Source: Trabulsiella odontotermitis (lineage in GTDB: Bacteria; Pseudomonadota; Gammaproteobacteria; Enterobacterales; Enterobacteriaceae). Taken from it: a stretch of 64,000 nt of DNA. Both the position numbers and the translations under genes were made by a program. The notes below the pieces were generated by a model. The model was not told where the DNA came from. It made no database searches and worked only from the letters and a program-made list of their open reading frames with translations. Of this stretch, positions 27,044-37,010 are shown piece after piece; the stretch's first letter is position 1, and the number at the start of each line of letters is the position of its first letter. Where the stretch lies: assembly GCF_001297775.1 (NCBI RefSeq), contig NZ_LIFX01000002.1, positions 310,207 through 374,206 on the forward strand. The letters are read 5' to 3'.

Positions 27044-28324
27044 TTACAGCTGCGCAAACACTCTGCGGGCGGCGTCGATGGTGTTATCGATATCTTCTTC
27101 GCTGTGGGCAACCGACATAAAGCCCGCTTCAAATGCTGACGGCGCCAGGTAAACGCCTTCGTCCAGCATCAGGTGGAAGAAGCGTTTAAAACGCTCTACA
27201 TCGCATTTCACCACATCCTGATAGCAGGTCACGGTTTCCGCATCGGTAAAGAAAATCCCGAACATGCCGCCAACGTGGTTCACCACCAGCGGGATCCCCG
27301 CCTCTTTTGCCGCTTCCCGCAAACCGTTCGCCAGTTGCGTTGTCAGCGCGGTCAGCGTGGAATGCACGCCCGGCTGAGAGACTTCCGTTAAGCAGGCGAA
27401 ACCGGCGGCCATGGCAATCGGGTTACCGGACAGCGTACCGGCCTGGTAAACCGGGCCGGTCGGCGCCAGCGCGTCCATCACGTCGCGACGACCGCCAAAC
27501 GCACCGACAGGCATGCCGCCGCCGATAATTTTGCCAAGGCAGGTCAGATCCGGTACCACATCGTAATACGACTGTGCCCCCGCCAGCGCCACGCGGAAAC
27601 CGGTCATCACTTCGTCGATGATCAGCAGCGCGCCAAATTCGTCGCACAGCGCGCGCAGACCCGGCAGGAAATCCGGCTGCGGTGGAATGCAGTTCATGTT
27701 GCCCGCGACCGGCTCAACGATGATACAGGCGATATCCTGTGGATACTGTTCGAACGCGGCGCGGACAGAGGCCAGATCGTTATAGGTGCAGGTCAGGGTA
27801 TGCTTCGCGAAGTCTGCTGGTACGCCCGGCGAGTTCGGCTGGCCGAGGGTCAGCGCGCCGGAACCGGCTTTCACCAGCAGGCAGTCGGCGTGGCCGTGAT
27901 AGCAGCCTTCAAATTTGATGATTTTGTCGCGACCGGTAAAACCGCGCGCCAGACGGATTGCACTCATGGTGGCTTCAGTCCCGGAGTTCACCATGCGCAC
28001 CATATCCATCGTCGGCACCAGTTCGGTCACCAGCGCCGCCATTTTCACTTCCATTTCGGTTGGCGCGCCGAAGCTCAGGCCGCGTTCCGCCGCTTCAATC
28101 ACCGCATTGCGAATGGCAGGATGGTTGTGCCCCAGCACCATCGGCCCCCACGAGCCAACGTAATCGACATACGCTTTGCCGTCTACATCGTACAGGTAAG
28201 CGCCATCGGCACGTTCGATAAACAGCGGCGTACCGCCCACGCCGCTGAAGGCGCGTACCGGTGAGTTCACACCGCCGGGGATGAGTTCGCGCGCGGCGCT
28301 GAAGAGGTTTTCTGATTTGCTCAT
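27044..28324 (-). CDS. hemL: Glutamate-1-semialdehyde 2,1-aminomutase
   Basis: HemL makes 5-aminolevulinate from glutamate-1-semialdehyde, the last step of the C5 route to haem. The 426-residue protein is a class III PLP aminotransferase; the PLP Lys is in [15 protein letters not shown] near residue 265, with conserved [16 protein letters not shown] and [10 protein letters not shown]. The frame is open 117 codons further upstream, but that stretch is not homologous and covers the clcA promoter; MSKSENLF with an AGGAAC ribosome site fixes the start at 28324. It is divergent from clcA. Confidence 0.97.
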   Translation of the reverse strand: MSKSENLFSAARELIPGGVNSPVRAFSGVGGTPLFIERADGAYLYDVDGKAYVDYVGSWGPMVLGHNHPAIRNAVIEAAERGLSFGAPTEMEVKMAALVTELVPTMDMVRMVNSGTEATMSAIRLARGFTGRDKIIKFEGCYHGHADCLLVKAGSGALTLGQPNSPGVPADFAKHTLTCTYNDLASVRAAFEQYPQDIACIIVEPVAGNMNCIPPQPDFLPGLRALCDEFGALLIIDEVMTGFRVALAGAQSYYDVVPDLTCLGKIIGGGMPVGAFGGRRDVMDALAPTGPVYQAGTLSGNPIAMAAGFACLTEVSQPGVHSTLTALTTQLANGLREAAKEAGIPLVVNHVGGMFGIFFTDAETVTCYQDVVKCDVERFKRFFHLMLDEGVYLAPSAFEAGFMSVAHSEEDIDNTIDAARRVFAQL

Positions 28325-28502
28325 AGCCTGTTCCTGATTCGTAGAAAGCGAAATGAGGACTATTCTAAGGTATTCCGCGAAGGTTATGAAAGTGTTGCCC
28401 AAATCAAAACGAGAGCAGGGCCGGGAATTTTCAGGCGACAGCAGTGCGGCGGGATGAGTACAATACGCCGCGCAATTTGTATGACCAATGAACAAGAATG
28501 GC

Positions 28503-29921
28503 ATGAAAGCAGAAACGTCCTCTTTTGAATCACAGCAATTTCTTCGTTTACGCCGTCGCGATGCGATGCGGCGTCTGTTGAACCGCGACAAAACGCCGCT
28601 GGCGATTTTGCTGATGGCCGCCGTGGTGGGCACGATTACCGGGCTGGCTGGTGTTGCTTTTGAAAAAGCCGTCACCGGGGTGCAAAACTGGCGTATCGGG
28701 ACGCTGACGCAGGTGGCGGATCACGGTTTTCTGCTCTGGCCGCTGGCATTTATTCTCTCGGCGCTGCTGGCGATGGTGGGCTATTTTCTGGTGCGCCGTT
28801 TTGCGCCGGAAGCTGGCGGTTCGGGGATCCCGGAAATCGAAGGCGCGCTGGAAGAACTGCGGCCAGTGCGCTGGTGGCGGGTGCTGCCGGTGAAATTCAT
28901 CGGCGGGATGGGAACGCTGGGCGCGGGCATGGTGCTGGGCCGCGAAGGGCCAACGGTGCAGATCGGCGGCAACATTGGCCGCATGGTGCTGGATCTGTTC
29001 CGCATGCGCAGCCCGGAAGCGCGTCATACGCTGCTGGCGACCGGCGCTGCGGCGGGGTTATCGGCGGCGTTTAATGCACCGCTGGCCGGGATCCTGTTTA
29101 TCATCGAAGAGATGCGTCCGCAGTTTCGCTATAACCTCATCTCCATCAAAGCGGTGTTTACCGGCGTTATCATGTCGAGCATCGTGTTTCGTGTCTTCAA
29201 CGGCGAAGTGGCGATTATCGATGTGGGACATCTGTCAAACGCGCCCGTCAACACGCTGTGGCTGTACCTGATTCTGGGGATGATTTTCGGCTGCGTTGGC
29301 CCGCTGTTTAACGCGCTGGTACTGCGCACACAGGATATGTTTCAACGCCTGCACGGCGGGGAAATCAAAAAATGGGTGTTGATCGGCGGCGTCATTGGCG
29401 GGGCGTGCGGCGTGCTGGGGCTGATCCAACCGGCTGCGGCGGGCGGCGGTTTTTACCTCATCCCCATTGCGGCGGCGGGCAATTACACCATCGGCGTGTT
29501 GCTGTTTATCTTCATCGCCCGCGTGGTGACGACGCTGCTCTGTTTCTCTTCCGGCGCACCGGGCGGGATTTTTGCGCCGATGCTGGCGCTGGGGACGCTG
29601 CTCGGTACCGCGTTTGGCATGGCGGCGGCAGTCAGTTTTCCGGCCTATCAGCTGGACGCAGGCACCTTTGCGATTGCCGGAATGGGGGCGCTGCTGGCGG
29701 CGTCACTGCGCGCGCCACTCACTGGGATCGTGCTGGTTCTGGAAATGACTGACAATTATCAGCTCATTTTGCCAATGATTATTACCTGTCTTGGCGCAAC
29801 ACTACTGGCACAATTTTTGGGCGGTAAGCCGCTATACTCCACTATCCTCGCGCGTACACTGGCAAAACAGCAGGCAGAACAAGAGCGCAATACACAGCAG
29901 GTGAGTGGGGAGAATACTTGA
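28503..29921 (+). CDS. clcA: H+/Cl- exchange transporter
   Basis: ClcA swaps two chloride ions for one proton and helps cells survive extreme acid. About 472 residues with the CLC fold. All key residues are seen: selectivity Ser in [10 protein letters not shown], gating Glu in [11 protein letters not shown], proton Glu in [21 protein letters not shown] and the ion-coordinating Tyr in [10 protein letters not shown]. Two starts are possible: 28503 (length like E. coli) or 28488, which adds five residues; neither has a strong ribosome site. The N-terminal tail and the first two helices differ from E. coli far more than the rest. ldcC at the end of the window belongs to the same broad acid-response theme. 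Confidence 0.95.
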   Translation: MKAETSSFESQQFLRLRRRDAMRRLLNRDKTPLAILLMAAVVGTITGLAGVAFEKAVTGVQNWRIGTLTQVADHGFLLWPLAFILSALLAMVGYFLVRRFAPEAGGSGIPEIEGALEELRPVRWWRVLPVKFIGGMGTLGAGMVLGREGPTVQIGGNIGRMVLDLFRMRSPEARHTLLATGAAAGLSAAFNAPLAGILFIIEEMRPQFRYNLISIKAVFTGVIMSSIVFRVFNGEVAIIDVGHLSNAPVNTLWLYLILGMIFGCVGPLFNALVLRTQDMFQRLHGGEIKKWVLIGGVIGGACGVLGLIQPAAAGGGFYLIPIAAAGNYTIGVLLFIFIARVVTTLLCFSSGAPGGIFAPMLALGTLLGTAFGMAAAVSFPAYQLDAGTFAIAGMGALLAASLRAPLTGIVLVLEMTDNYQLILPMIITCLGATLLAQFLGGKPLYSTILARTLAKQQAEQERNTQQVSGENT

Positions 29922-29940
29922 ACGAAATACTCGGGTATTA

Positions 29941-29977
29941 GATAATGGCTCAAAAGCTCAGGTTATAATTTAACCTG
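29941..29977 (+). promoter_or_regulatory. erpA promoter region with perfect inverted repeat
   Basis: CAGGTTA-TAATT-TAACCTG (29959-29977) is a perfect 7-bp inverted repeat, and its left arm and centre contain a perfect TATAAT (29964-29969). No good -35 box lies 17 bp upstream. This suggests a promoter controlled by a dimeric regulator. E. coli erpA is regulated by IscR; the repeat does not clearly fit the IscR type 2 consensus, so the regulator is left open. Confidence 0.5.
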
Positions 29978-30002
29978 ACTGCAGTATAACCGGGAGTAAG
30001 AA

Positions 30003-30350
30003 ATGAGTGATGACGTAGCAGCACTGCCGCTGCAGTTTACTGATGCCGCAGCGAACAAGGTAAAAAGCCTGATTGCGGATGAAGACAACCCGAACCTGAA
30101 ACTGCGTGTGTACATCACTGGCGGTGGTTGCAGCGGGTTCCAGTACGGTTTTACCTTTGACGATCAAATCAACGAAGGCGATATGACCATTGAGAAACAG
30201 GGTGTCGGTCTGGTTGTGGATCCGATGAGCCTGCAGTATCTGGTGGGCGGTTCTGTGGATTACACGGAAGGCCTGGAAGGGTCTCGCTTTATCGTCTCCA
30301 ACCCGAACGCCACCAGCACCTGCGGGTGTGGTTCCTCGTTCAGTATCTGA
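30003..30350 (+). CDS. erpA: A-type iron-sulfur carrier ErpA
   Basis: ErpA hands iron-sulfur clusters to target apoproteins, including IspG and IspH of the isoprenoid pathway, and is essential for aerobic growth of E. coli. The 115-residue protein has the three Cys of A-type carriers: GGGCSGFQY near residue 43 and STCGCGSSF at the C-terminus. The ribosome site GGGAG precedes the ATG. It is convergent with yadS; dxr and uppS in this window lie in the same isoprenoid pathway. Confidence 0.97.
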   Translation: MSDDVAALPLQFTDAAANKVKSLIADEDNPNLKLRVYITGGGCSGFQYGFTFDDQINEGDMTIEKQGVGLVVDPMSLQYLVGGSVDYTEGLEGSRFIVSNPNATSTCGCGSSFSI

Positions 30351-30357
30351 TGCCGTT

Positions 30358-30377
30358 GGCCCGGTGCTGACCGGGCC
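30358..30377. terminator. Hairpin between convergent erpA and yadS
   Basis: GGCCCGGT and ACCGGGCC form a perfect 8-bp stem with a GCTG loop, eight bases after the erpA stop. There is little T-run; it is a likely bidirectional terminator. Confidence 0.55.
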
Positions 30378-30388
30378 GATATTCCGCA

Positions 30389-31012
30389 TTACCGTCCGTT
30401 TTCATCCAGCGCAAACGTCGGCAGTTTCAGATGCCAGCGTATCGCCGCCAGGCGAATCACCAGCGTCACTAACATCCCCAGCATCGCTGAATTTTCAAGA
30501 GACATTGCGAACGTGTGATGCGCCGTCGCATGCACAATACCGCCGACAATACAGGCGGTGGCGTAGATTTCGGTGCGCAAAATCATGGGGACTTCACGCG
30601 CCAGCACGTCACGGATGATCCCGCCGCCGACGCCGGTTACTACGCCCATACAGATGGCGACTAACGGGCCGCTGTCAGCCAGAAACGCTTTGTTGACGCC
30701 AATCCCGACGAACACCGCCAGCCCGACGGCATCCAGTACCGGCAAAATCCATTTCGGCAACCGGCGCGGCTGACGCACCAGCAAAATCGTCAGCATGCTG
30801 GTGACCATCGCGACGACCAGATCGGTGGGATCTTTCACCCAGAATACCGGGCCATTGGCCAGCGCCATATCACGAATCGTACCGCCACCGACGGCGGTGA
30901 CCACGCCGAGCACCAGTACGCCAAACGGATCCATGCGGAGTTTTCCGGCGAGCAGAACGCCGGAGATAGCAAAAACGGCTGTACCTACGATATCCAGCCA
31001 ATACACGAGCAT
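30389..31012 (-). CDS. yadS: UPF0126/TRIC-family inner-membrane protein YadS
   Basis: A 207-residue membrane protein with about seven hydrophobic segments built as an internal repeat: GVVTAVGGGTIRDMAL in the first half and GVVTGVGGGIIRDVLA in the second. This doubled GGG-x-IRD motif is typical of the UPF0126 family, which is related to trimeric intracellular cation channels. The physiological substrate is not known to me. Only two bases separate it from btuF upstream, so it is probably cotranscribed with mtnN-btuF. Confidence 0.9.
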   Translation of the reverse strand: MLVYWLDIVGTAVFAISGVLLAGKLRMDPFGVLVLGVVTAVGGGTIRDMALANGPVFWVKDPTDLVVAMVTSMLTILLVRQPRRLPKWILPVLDAVGLAVFVGIGVNKAFLADSGPLVAICMGVVTGVGGGIIRDVLAREVPMILRTEIYATACIVGGIVHATAHHTFAMSLENSAMLGMLVTLVIRLAAIRWHLKLPTFALDENGR

Positions 31013-31014
31013 CG

Positions 31015-31827
31015 TTATTTTCCTGCCTGATTCACCTGCGCAAGCGCAGAACAGAGTTGTTTTGCGGCGAGGATAATACGCGGGCTCGCGCGTTCAAACC
31101 AGTCACTATTGAGAGCAATAACCGGAATTTTGAGCTGGGTATGCCAGTAAGCTGCAATTTTCGGAACTTCTCTCTCTTTTCCCCCGAAGACAATGGCCTG
31201 AGGATGACGCGACAGCACTTGCTCGCGGCTGACCTGCGGCCAGGGAACCCGGCTGGCGGCAAAAATGTTTTCTCCACCGCACAGCTCAAGGATTTCGTTC
31301 TGAATGGAGTGCTTTCCGCTGGTAAAGAGGGGATTCGTGCCGAACTGCAAAAAAACGCGCGTTTTAGATGTGCTGGCGTAGCGGGATTTCAGCGCCGCAT
31401 AGTCCTGCTGTAACGCGCGGGCGGCCTGTTTCGCTTTTTCAGGCTGCGGGCTCCAGGCGGCCAGTTGTTGCAGCGCGTCAATGATGCTGGCGACAGAATC
31501 GGTTTCAATCCACAGCACGTGAATGCCCAGCGCGCTCAACTGGTTGATCTGCCGTTCGGCATTGCCCTCTTTCCATGCCAGCACCAGGTCCGGTTTGAGC
31601 GCCACGATGCGTTCAAGATTGATGCCCTGCCAGCTCGCCACCTGCTCAATGGCGGCGGCTTCAGGCGGATAATCAGAAAACGCGCTCACGCCGACTGGGG
31701 TGATCCCGGCGGCGAAAGCCAGTTCGGTATTAGACGGAGAGAGTGAAATGACCCGCGGCGCGGCGAGCAGCCACGCCGGGGTAAGCAGGAGCAGGGCAAC
31801 AATGGCCCTGAAAAAGGCGTTAGCCAC
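31015..31827 (-). CDS. btuF: Vitamin B12 periplasmic binding protein
   Basis: BtuF delivers cobalamin to the BtuCD importer, whose genes lie elsewhere. The 270-residue precursor has a signal peptide ending near LLAAPRV and the class III binding-protein fold, with the conserved start [17 protein letters not shown] and the hinge helix in the middle. The start is GTG at 31827, inside the last codons of mtnN, which it overlaps by eight bases. Operon order is mtnN-btuF-yadS, the same as in E. coli. Confidence 0.95.
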   Translation of the reverse strand: MANAFFRAIVALLLLTPAWLLAAPRVISLSPSNTELAFAAGITPVGVSAFSDYPPEAAAIEQVASWQGINLERIVALKPDLVLAWKEGNAERQINQLSALGIHVLWIETDSVASIIDALQQLAAWSPQPEKAKQAARALQQDYAALKSRYASTSKTRVFLQFGTNPLFTSGKHSIQNEILELCGGENIFAASRVPWPQVSREQVLSRHPQAIVFGGKEREVPKIAAYWHTQLKIPVIALNSDWFERASPRIILAAKQLCSALAQVNQAGK

Positions 31828-32518
31828 GCGCCAGCTTCTGCACCAGCGTTTCTACCATCAGGGTAGACTGCTTCGCCGCCACGGCGAGGAACTCGTCAAA
31901 GCTGAGGTGCGACTGCTGGTCAGCCACGTCAGAGATGGCGCGGACCACCACAAACGGTACGCCAAAGCTGTGGCAGACATGCGCAATGGCAGTGGCTTCC
32001 ATCTCTACGGCAATCGCGTGTGGGAAGTTGTGGCGAATTCGTGCCAGGCCGACAGAGCCGTTGATAAAGGCGTCGCCGCTGACGATGAGCCCGCGCACCG
32101 CGTGCAGGTTCAGCGCAGTGATGCAGCTTTCTGCGGCGGCGATCAGTTTTTCATCCGCTTTAAAACCCGCCGGGCAGCCCGGTAACTGACCATATTCGTA
32201 ACCGAAGGCGGTGACGTCGGCGTCGTGATAACGCGCTTCGTCAGACACCACGATATCGCCCACGTTCAGCGTCGGGGCCAGGCCGCCTGCGGAGCCGGTG
32301 TTAATAATGACATCGGGTTTGCAATGCTCGAGCAGCAGGGTCGCGCCCATCGCTGCCGCCACTTTACCAATGCCGGATTTGAGCAATGCGATCTCTGTGC
32401 CATTCAGCGTACCGGTGTAAATTTCGCTTCCGCCCAGGGTGAGCGTTTTGCGGTTCTCGATTTTGTCACGCAGCAGCGTAACTTCTTCTTCCATTGCACC
32501 AATAATGCCGATTTTCAT
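31820..32518 (-). CDS. mtnN: 5'-methylthioadenosine/S-adenosylhomocysteine nucleosidase
   Basis: MtnN (Pfs) cleaves methylthioadenosine, S-adenosylhomocysteine and 5'-deoxyadenosine, recycling by-products of SAM reactions and providing the precursor of AI-2. The 232 residues match E. coli in length; catalytic Glu12 (GAMEEE), Glu174 (VEMEATAIA) and Asp197 (AISDVAD) are present. It is divergent from dgt, with 82 bases between start codons, and leads the mtnN-btuF-yadS operon. Linkage to btuF joins two parts of methyl-group metabolism, since B12 serves methionine synthase. Confidence 0.97.
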   Translation of the reverse strand: MKIGIIGAMEEEVTLLRDKIENRKTLTLGGSEIYTGTLNGTEIALLKSGIGKVAAAMGATLLLEHCKPDVIINTGSAGGLAPTLNVGDIVVSDEARYHDADVTAFGYEYGQLPGCPAGFKADEKLIAAAESCITALNLHAVRGLIVSGDAFINGSVGLARIRHNFPHAIAVEMEATAIAHVCHSFGVPFVVVRAISDVADQQSHLSFDEFLAVAAKQSTLMVETLVQKLARG

Positions 32519-32600
32519 AGATTTACTCGCGATAAGTCATAATTAGAGGCATAGTTTACCATGCGCTCAGAAGATGCGCATTTCCGGACCGGGAGCGGGT

Positions 32601-34115
32601 ATGGCTAAGATCGACTTTCGCAACAAAATAAACTGGCGTCGGCGTTATCGTTCTCCACAGGGCGAGAAAACCGAACATGAGATCCTGCGCATTTTCGAAA
32701 GCGACCGCGGGCGCATCATTAACTCGCCAGCGATTCGTCGGTTGCAGCAAAAAACCCAGGTCTTTCCGCTTGAGCGCAATGCCGCTGTGCGCACGCGTCT
32801 TACCCATTCACTGGAAGTGCAGCAGGTCGGGCGTTATATCGCCAAAGAGGTGCTGACGCGCCTGAAAGAGCAAAAGTTGCTGGCGACCTATGGGCTGGAT
32901 GAACTCACCGGGCCGTTTGAGAGCATTGTCGAAATGGCCTGCCTGATGCACGACATCGGCAACCCGCCATTTGGTCACTTTGGCGAAGCGGCGATCAACG
33001 ACTGGTTTCGCCAGCGCCTGTTCCCGGGCGATGCCGCCAGCCAGCCGCTGAGCGATGATCGCTGCATGGTGCCAGGATTACCGCTGCGGGAAGGCGAAGA
33101 GACGCTGAACGAACTGCGCCGCAAGGTGCGTCAGGATCTGTGTCAGTTTGAAGGCAATGCGCAGGGTATTCGCCTGGTGCAGACGCTGATGCGCATGAAT
33201 CTCACCTGGGCGCAGGTGGGCTGTATTCTGAAGTACACCCGCCCGGCATGGTGGGTGGGACCGCCGCCGACAACGCACAGTTATCTGATGAAAAAACCGG
33301 GTTATTACCTGTCGGAAGAGCCCTACATTGCGATGCTGCGTAAAGAACTTTCACTGGCGCCTTACAGTCGTTTCCCGCTGACCTGGATAATGGAAGCCGC
33401 GGACGATATCTCTTATTGCGTGGCAGACCTTGAAGATGCGGTAGAAAAACACATATTCAGTGTTGAGCAGTTGTATCAGCATTTGCATGACGCCTGGGGG
33501 CATCATGAAAAAGGATCGCTGTTTTCTCAGGTTGTCGAAAATGCGTGGGATAAATCGCGTTCTAATTCCCTGATGCGCAGTACAGAAGATCAGTTCTTTA
33601 TGTATTTGCGGGTCAACACGCTGAATAAACTGGTGCCTTACGCGGCCCAGCGCTTTATTGACAATATTGCGCAGATTTTTGACGGCGACTTTAATCATGC
33701 GTTGCTGGAAGATGACAGCGACTTTAGTCAACTGCTTGATCTTTATAAAAAGGTGGCAATGAAACATGTGTTCTGTCACCCGGATGTAGAACAGCTGGAG
33801 TTGCAGGGATACCGCGTCATTAGCGGCCTGCTGGAGATCTACAAGCCATTGCTGGAATTATCCGAACACGATTTCAGCGAGCTGGTTGCCAAAGAACGGC
33901 TGCGTCATCTGCCGATTGAATCGCGGCTTTTTCAGAAACTGTCGACCCGCCATCGGCTGGCTTATATCGAAGCGGTAAATAAAATTCCACGCGATCCGGC
34001 GACGTTCGTGGTGATGGAATATTATTACCGTTGCCGCCTGATCCAGGATTATATCAGCGGGATGACCGATCTCTACGCCTGGGATGAATACCGCCGTCTG
34101 ATGGCGGTGGAATAA
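32601..34115 (+). CDS. dgt: Deoxyguanosinetriphosphate triphosphohydrolase
   Basis: Dgt splits dGTP into deoxyguanosine and tripolyphosphate and can limit phage or mutagenic nucleotide pools. The 504-residue protein is an HD-domain enzyme: His in [13 protein letters not shown], the HD pair in [16 protein letters not shown] near residue 117, and the distal Asp in [16 protein letters not shown]. The frame opens nine codons earlier, but [12 protein letters not shown] at 32601 after GGGAG is the homologous start. The centre (about residues 135-160) differs from E. coli. It is followed by degP, with its own promoter. Confidence 0.96.
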   Translation: MAKIDFRNKINWRRRYRSPQGEKTEHEILRIFESDRGRIINSPAIRRLQQKTQVFPLERNAAVRTRLTHSLEVQQVGRYIAKEVLTRLKEQKLLATYGLDELTGPFESIVEMACLMHDIGNPPFGHFGEAAINDWFRQRLFPGDAASQPLSDDRCMVPGLPLREGEETLNELRRKVRQDLCQFEGNAQGIRLVQTLMRMNLTWAQVGCILKYTRPAWWVGPPPTTHSYLMKKPGYYLSEEPYIAMLRKELSLAPYSRFPLTWIMEAADDISYCVADLEDAVEKHIFSVEQLYQHLHDAWGHHEKGSLFSQVVENAWDKSRSNSLMRSTEDQFFMYLRVNTLNKLVPYAAQRFIDNIAQIFDGDFNHALLEDDSDFSQLLDLYKKVAMKHVFCHPDVEQLELQGYRVISGLLEIYKPLLELSEHDFSELVAKERLRHLPIESRLFQKLSTRHRLAYIEAVNKIPRDPATFVVMEYYYRCRLIQDYISGMTDLYAWDEYRRLMAVE

Positions 34116-34173
34116 GCGGTGAGTTTTGTAAAGACGGACAATATTTTTTTACTTTTTCCATAAACTTAATTCC

Positions 34174-34201
34174 GGAACTTCCCGCTATAAAGTGAATCTG
34201 A
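34174..34201 (+). promoter_or_regulatory. SigmaE promoter of degP
   Basis: GGAACTT (34174-34180), a perfect SigmaE -35 element, is followed after 16 bp by TCTGA (34197-34201). E. coli degP is a classical SigmaE gene with the same motif at the same place. The start codon is 57 bases further on. Confidence 0.85.
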
Positions 34202-34257
34202 TAGTGACGTACACAGCGTTTCGCCCTATTTGAAAATTGGAATTGAGATTGAGAAAC

Positions 34258-35694
34258 ATGAAAAAAACCACGTTAGCAATGAGTGCACTGGCTCTGAGTT
34301 TAAGTTTAGCGTTATCGCCTCTGTCAGCGACGGCGGCGGAAACGGCCTCAACGGCAACCACAGCGCAGCAGATGCCGAGCCTGGCGCCGATGCTTGAAAA
34401 AGTCATGCCTTCAGTGGTTAGTATTAACGTTGAGGGTAGTACCACCGTTAATACACCGCGGATGCCGCGCAACTTCCAGCAATTCTTTGGTGATGATTCC
34501 CCGTTCTGCCAGGACGGCTCACCATTCCAGAGCTCCCCGTTCTGTCAGGGCGGCCCGGGCGCTGGTGGCGGTAACGGCGGCGGTCAGCAGCAGAAATTCA
34601 TGGCGCTGGGTTCCGGCGTGATCATTGATGCCGCGAAAGGCTATGTGGTGACTAACAACCACGTTGTCGATAACGCGACGTCCATTAAAGTCCAGTTGAG
34701 CGATGGCCGTAAATTAGACGCTAAAGTCGTCGGTAAAGATCCTCGCTCCGACATCGCCCTGATCCAGGTTCAGGATCCGAAAAACCTGACGGCGATTAAA
34801 CTCGCTGACTCCGATGCGTTGCGTGTCGGTGACTATACCGTGGCAATCGGTAACCCGTTTGGTCTCGGTGAAACCGTCACCTCCGGGATTGTCTCCGCGC
34901 TGGGCCGTAGCGGCCTGAACGTGGAAAACTATGAAAACTTTATCCAGACGGATGCGGCGATCAACCGCGGGAACTCCGGCGGTGCGCTGGTTAACCTGAA
35001 TGGCGAACTGATTGGTATCAACACCGCGATCCTCGCGCCGGACGGCGGCAACATCGGCATCGGCTTTGCGATTCCGAGCAATATGGTGAAAAACCTGACC
35101 GAGCAGATGGTCAAGTTTGGCCAGGTGAAACGCGGCGAGTTGGGCATTATGGGGACCGAACTGAACTCTGAGCTGGCGAAAGCGATGAAAGTCGACGCGC
35201 AGCGCGGGGCTTTCGTCAGCCAGGTCATGCCGAATTCTTCCGCGGCGAAAGCGGGCATTAAAGCCGGTGACGTCATCACCTCGCTGGACGGCAAACCGAT
35301 CAGCAGTTTCGCGGCGCTGCGTGCGCAGGTAGGCTCAATGCCGGTCGGCAGCAAAGTCAGCCTGGGTCTGTTGCGTGACGGCAAACCGGTGACGGTATCG
35401 CTGGAATTGCAGCAGAGCAGCCAGACGCAGGTCGAATCCAGCTCCATTTTCAACGGCATTGAAGGCGCTGAAATGAGCAACAAAGGACAGGACAAAGGCG
35501 TGGTGGTGAATACCGTGAAAGCCGCTTCTCCGGCCGCGCAGATTGGCCTGAAGAAAGGCGATATTATCGTTGGCGCGAACCAGCAGCCGGTGAAGAACAT
35601 CGCGGATCTGCGTAAGATCCTCGACAGCAAACCGTCTGTTCTGGCGCTGAATATCCAGCGCGGCGACAGCACGATTTACCTGCTGATGCAGTAA
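34258..35694 (+). CDS. degP: Periplasmic serine protease/chaperone DegP
   Basis: DegP degrades or refolds misfolded envelope proteins and is needed at high temperature. The 478-residue precursor has a signal peptide (cut near ATAAE), a trypsin-like domain with the catalytic triad His135, Asp165 and Ser240 (TNNHVVDN, RSDIALI, GNSGGALV), the LA-loop Cys pair (SPFCQDG and SPFCQGG) and two PDZ domains. The LA loop has a GPGAGGGNGGG stretch about four residues longer than in E. coli. The start is MKKTTLAM at 34258. Regulation through SigmaE links it to rseP in the same window. Confidence 0.98.
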   Translation: MKKTTLAMSALALSLSLALSPLSATAAETASTATTAQQMPSLAPMLEKVMPSVVSINVEGSTTVNTPRMPRNFQQFFGDDSPFCQDGSPFQSSPFCQGGPGAGGGNGGGQQQKFMALGSGVIIDAAKGYVVTNNHVVDNATSIKVQLSDGRKLDAKVVGKDPRSDIALIQVQDPKNLTAIKLADSDALRVGDYTVAIGNPFGLGETVTSGIVSALGRSGLNVENYENFIQTDAAINRGNSGGALVNLNGELIGINTAILAPDGGNIGIGFAIPSNMVKNLTEQMVKFGQVKRGELGIMGTELNSELAKAMKVDAQRGAFVSQVMPNSSAAKAGIKAGDVITSLDGKPISSFAALRAQVGSMPVGSKVSLGLLRDGKPVTVSLELQQSSQTQVESSSIFNGIEGAEMSNKGQDKGVVVNTVKAASPAAQIGLKKGDIIVGANQQPVKNIADLRKILDSKPSVLALNIQRGDSTIYLLMQ

Positions 35695-35701
35695 TCCTCA
35701 A

Positions 35702-35730
35702 GGCCTCTCCCGTCCGGGAGGGGCCGCTTT
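35702..35730 (+). terminator. Terminator after degP
   Basis: GGCCTCTCCC pairs with GGGAGGGGCC (one G-U pair) and is followed by GCTTTCTTT, seven bases after the degP stop. It shares its CCTCTCCC arm with the hairpin after mrcB. Confidence 0.75.
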
Positions 35731-35847
35731 CTTTCCAATCTGTGATTATTCCCACATCTCCATAGATCTCACTGCTGGTTTGTGCATCTGCACAATGTGA
35801 TAGCGTAGTATCTTCACTAATCTGTTGCTCTGCTGACAGGAGGGGAT

Positions 35848-37005
35848 ATGGCTGGCTGGCATCTTGATACCAAAATGGCGCAGGATATCGTGGCGCGAAC
35901 CATGCGCATCATCGATACCAATATCAACGTGATGGATGCCCGCGGGCGGATCATCGGTAGCGGTGATCGTGAGCGCATTGGGGAATTGCACGAAGGCGCG
36001 CTGCTGGTACTGTCACAGGGGCGGGTCGTGGATATCGATCACGCTGTCGCCCGCCATCTGCACGGCGTCCGTGAAGGGATCAACCTGCCATTGCGTCTTG
36101 AGGGCGAGATTGTCGGCGTTATCGGCCTGACCGGTGAACCGGAATCCCTGCGTAAATACGGCGAACTGGTGTGTATGACCGCCGAAATGATGCTGGAACA
36201 ATCCCGTCTGATGCATCTGCTGGCCCAGGACAGCCGCCTGCGTGAAGAGCTGGTGATGAACCTGATTCAGGCGGAAGAGAACACCCCGGCGCTGACGGAA
36301 TGGGCGCAGCGACTGGGTATCGATCTCAACCAGCCGCGCGTTGCGGCGGTGGTGGAAGTCGACAGCGGGCAGCTCGGCGTCGACAGCGCGATGGCGGAAC
36401 TGCAACAGTTGCAGACGGCGCTGACGACGCCAGAACGCAATAACCTGATCGCGATTGTGTCGCTGACCGAAATGGTGGTGCTGAAACCGGCGCTCAACGC
36501 CTTTGGTCGCTGGGATGCGGACGATCACCGTCGCCGCGTGGAGCAGTTGATCTCCCGCATGAAAGAGAACGGTCAGTTGCGTTTTCGCGTGGCGCTGGGG
36601 AACTACTTTACCGGGCCGGGCAGCATCGCGCGTTCCTGGCGTACTGCGCGAACAACGATGATGGTCGGTAAACAACGGATGCCCGACAGTCGCAGCTATT
36701 TTTATCAGGATTTGATGTTGCCCGTACTGCTCGACAGCCTGCGCGGCGGCTGGCAGGCGAACGAACTTGCCCGCCCGCTGGTGCGACTGAAAGCGATGGA
36801 TAACAACGGGCTGCTGCGCCGTACGTTACAGGCCTGGTTTCGCCACAACGTCCAGCCGCTGTCGACCTCAAAGGCGCTGTTTATTCACCGCAACACGCTG
36901 GAGTATCGCCTGAACCGCATTTCAGAACTGACCGGGCTGGATTTGGGGAATTTTGACGATCGGCTGCTGCTTTATATTGCGCTGCAACTGGATGAACAAC
37001 GGTGA
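35848..37005 (+). CDS. cdaR: Carbohydrate diacid regulator
   Basis: CdaR (SdaR) activates genes for uptake and breakdown of glucarate, galactarate and glycerate, whose operons lie elsewhere. The 385 residues equal E. coli CdaR: an N-terminal sugar-diacid recognition domain (to about residue 135), a middle GGDEF-like region, and a C-terminal PucR-type helix-turn-helix with FIHRNTLEYRLNRISELTG near 345-363. A strong ribosome site (CAGGAGGGG) precedes the ATG. It is followed by a REP-like element and convergent yaeH. Confidence 0.97.
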   Translation: MAGWHLDTKMAQDIVARTMRIIDTNINVMDARGRIIGSGDRERIGELHEGALLVLSQGRVVDIDHAVARHLHGVREGINLPLRLEGEIVGVIGLTGEPESLRKYGELVCMTAEMMLEQSRLMHLLAQDSRLREELVMNLIQAEENTPALTEWAQRLGIDLNQPRVAAVVEVDSGQLGVDSAMAELQQLQTALTTPERNNLIAIVSLTEMVVLKPALNAFGRWDADDHRRRVEQLISRMKENGQLRFRVALGNYFTGPGSIARSWRTARTTMMVGKQRMPDSRSYFYQDLMLPVLLDSLRGGWQANELARPLVRLKAMDNNGLLRRTLQAWFRHNVQPLSTSKALFIHRNTLEYRLNRISELTGLDLGNFDDRLLLYIALQLDEQR

Positions 37006-37010
37006 AGTGA

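Noticed and set aside
28325-28675. N-terminal extension of the hemL reading frame (117 codons)
   Set aside because: It runs through the hemL/clcA divergent promoter region and into clcA; homology and a good ribosome site place the start at MSKSENL.
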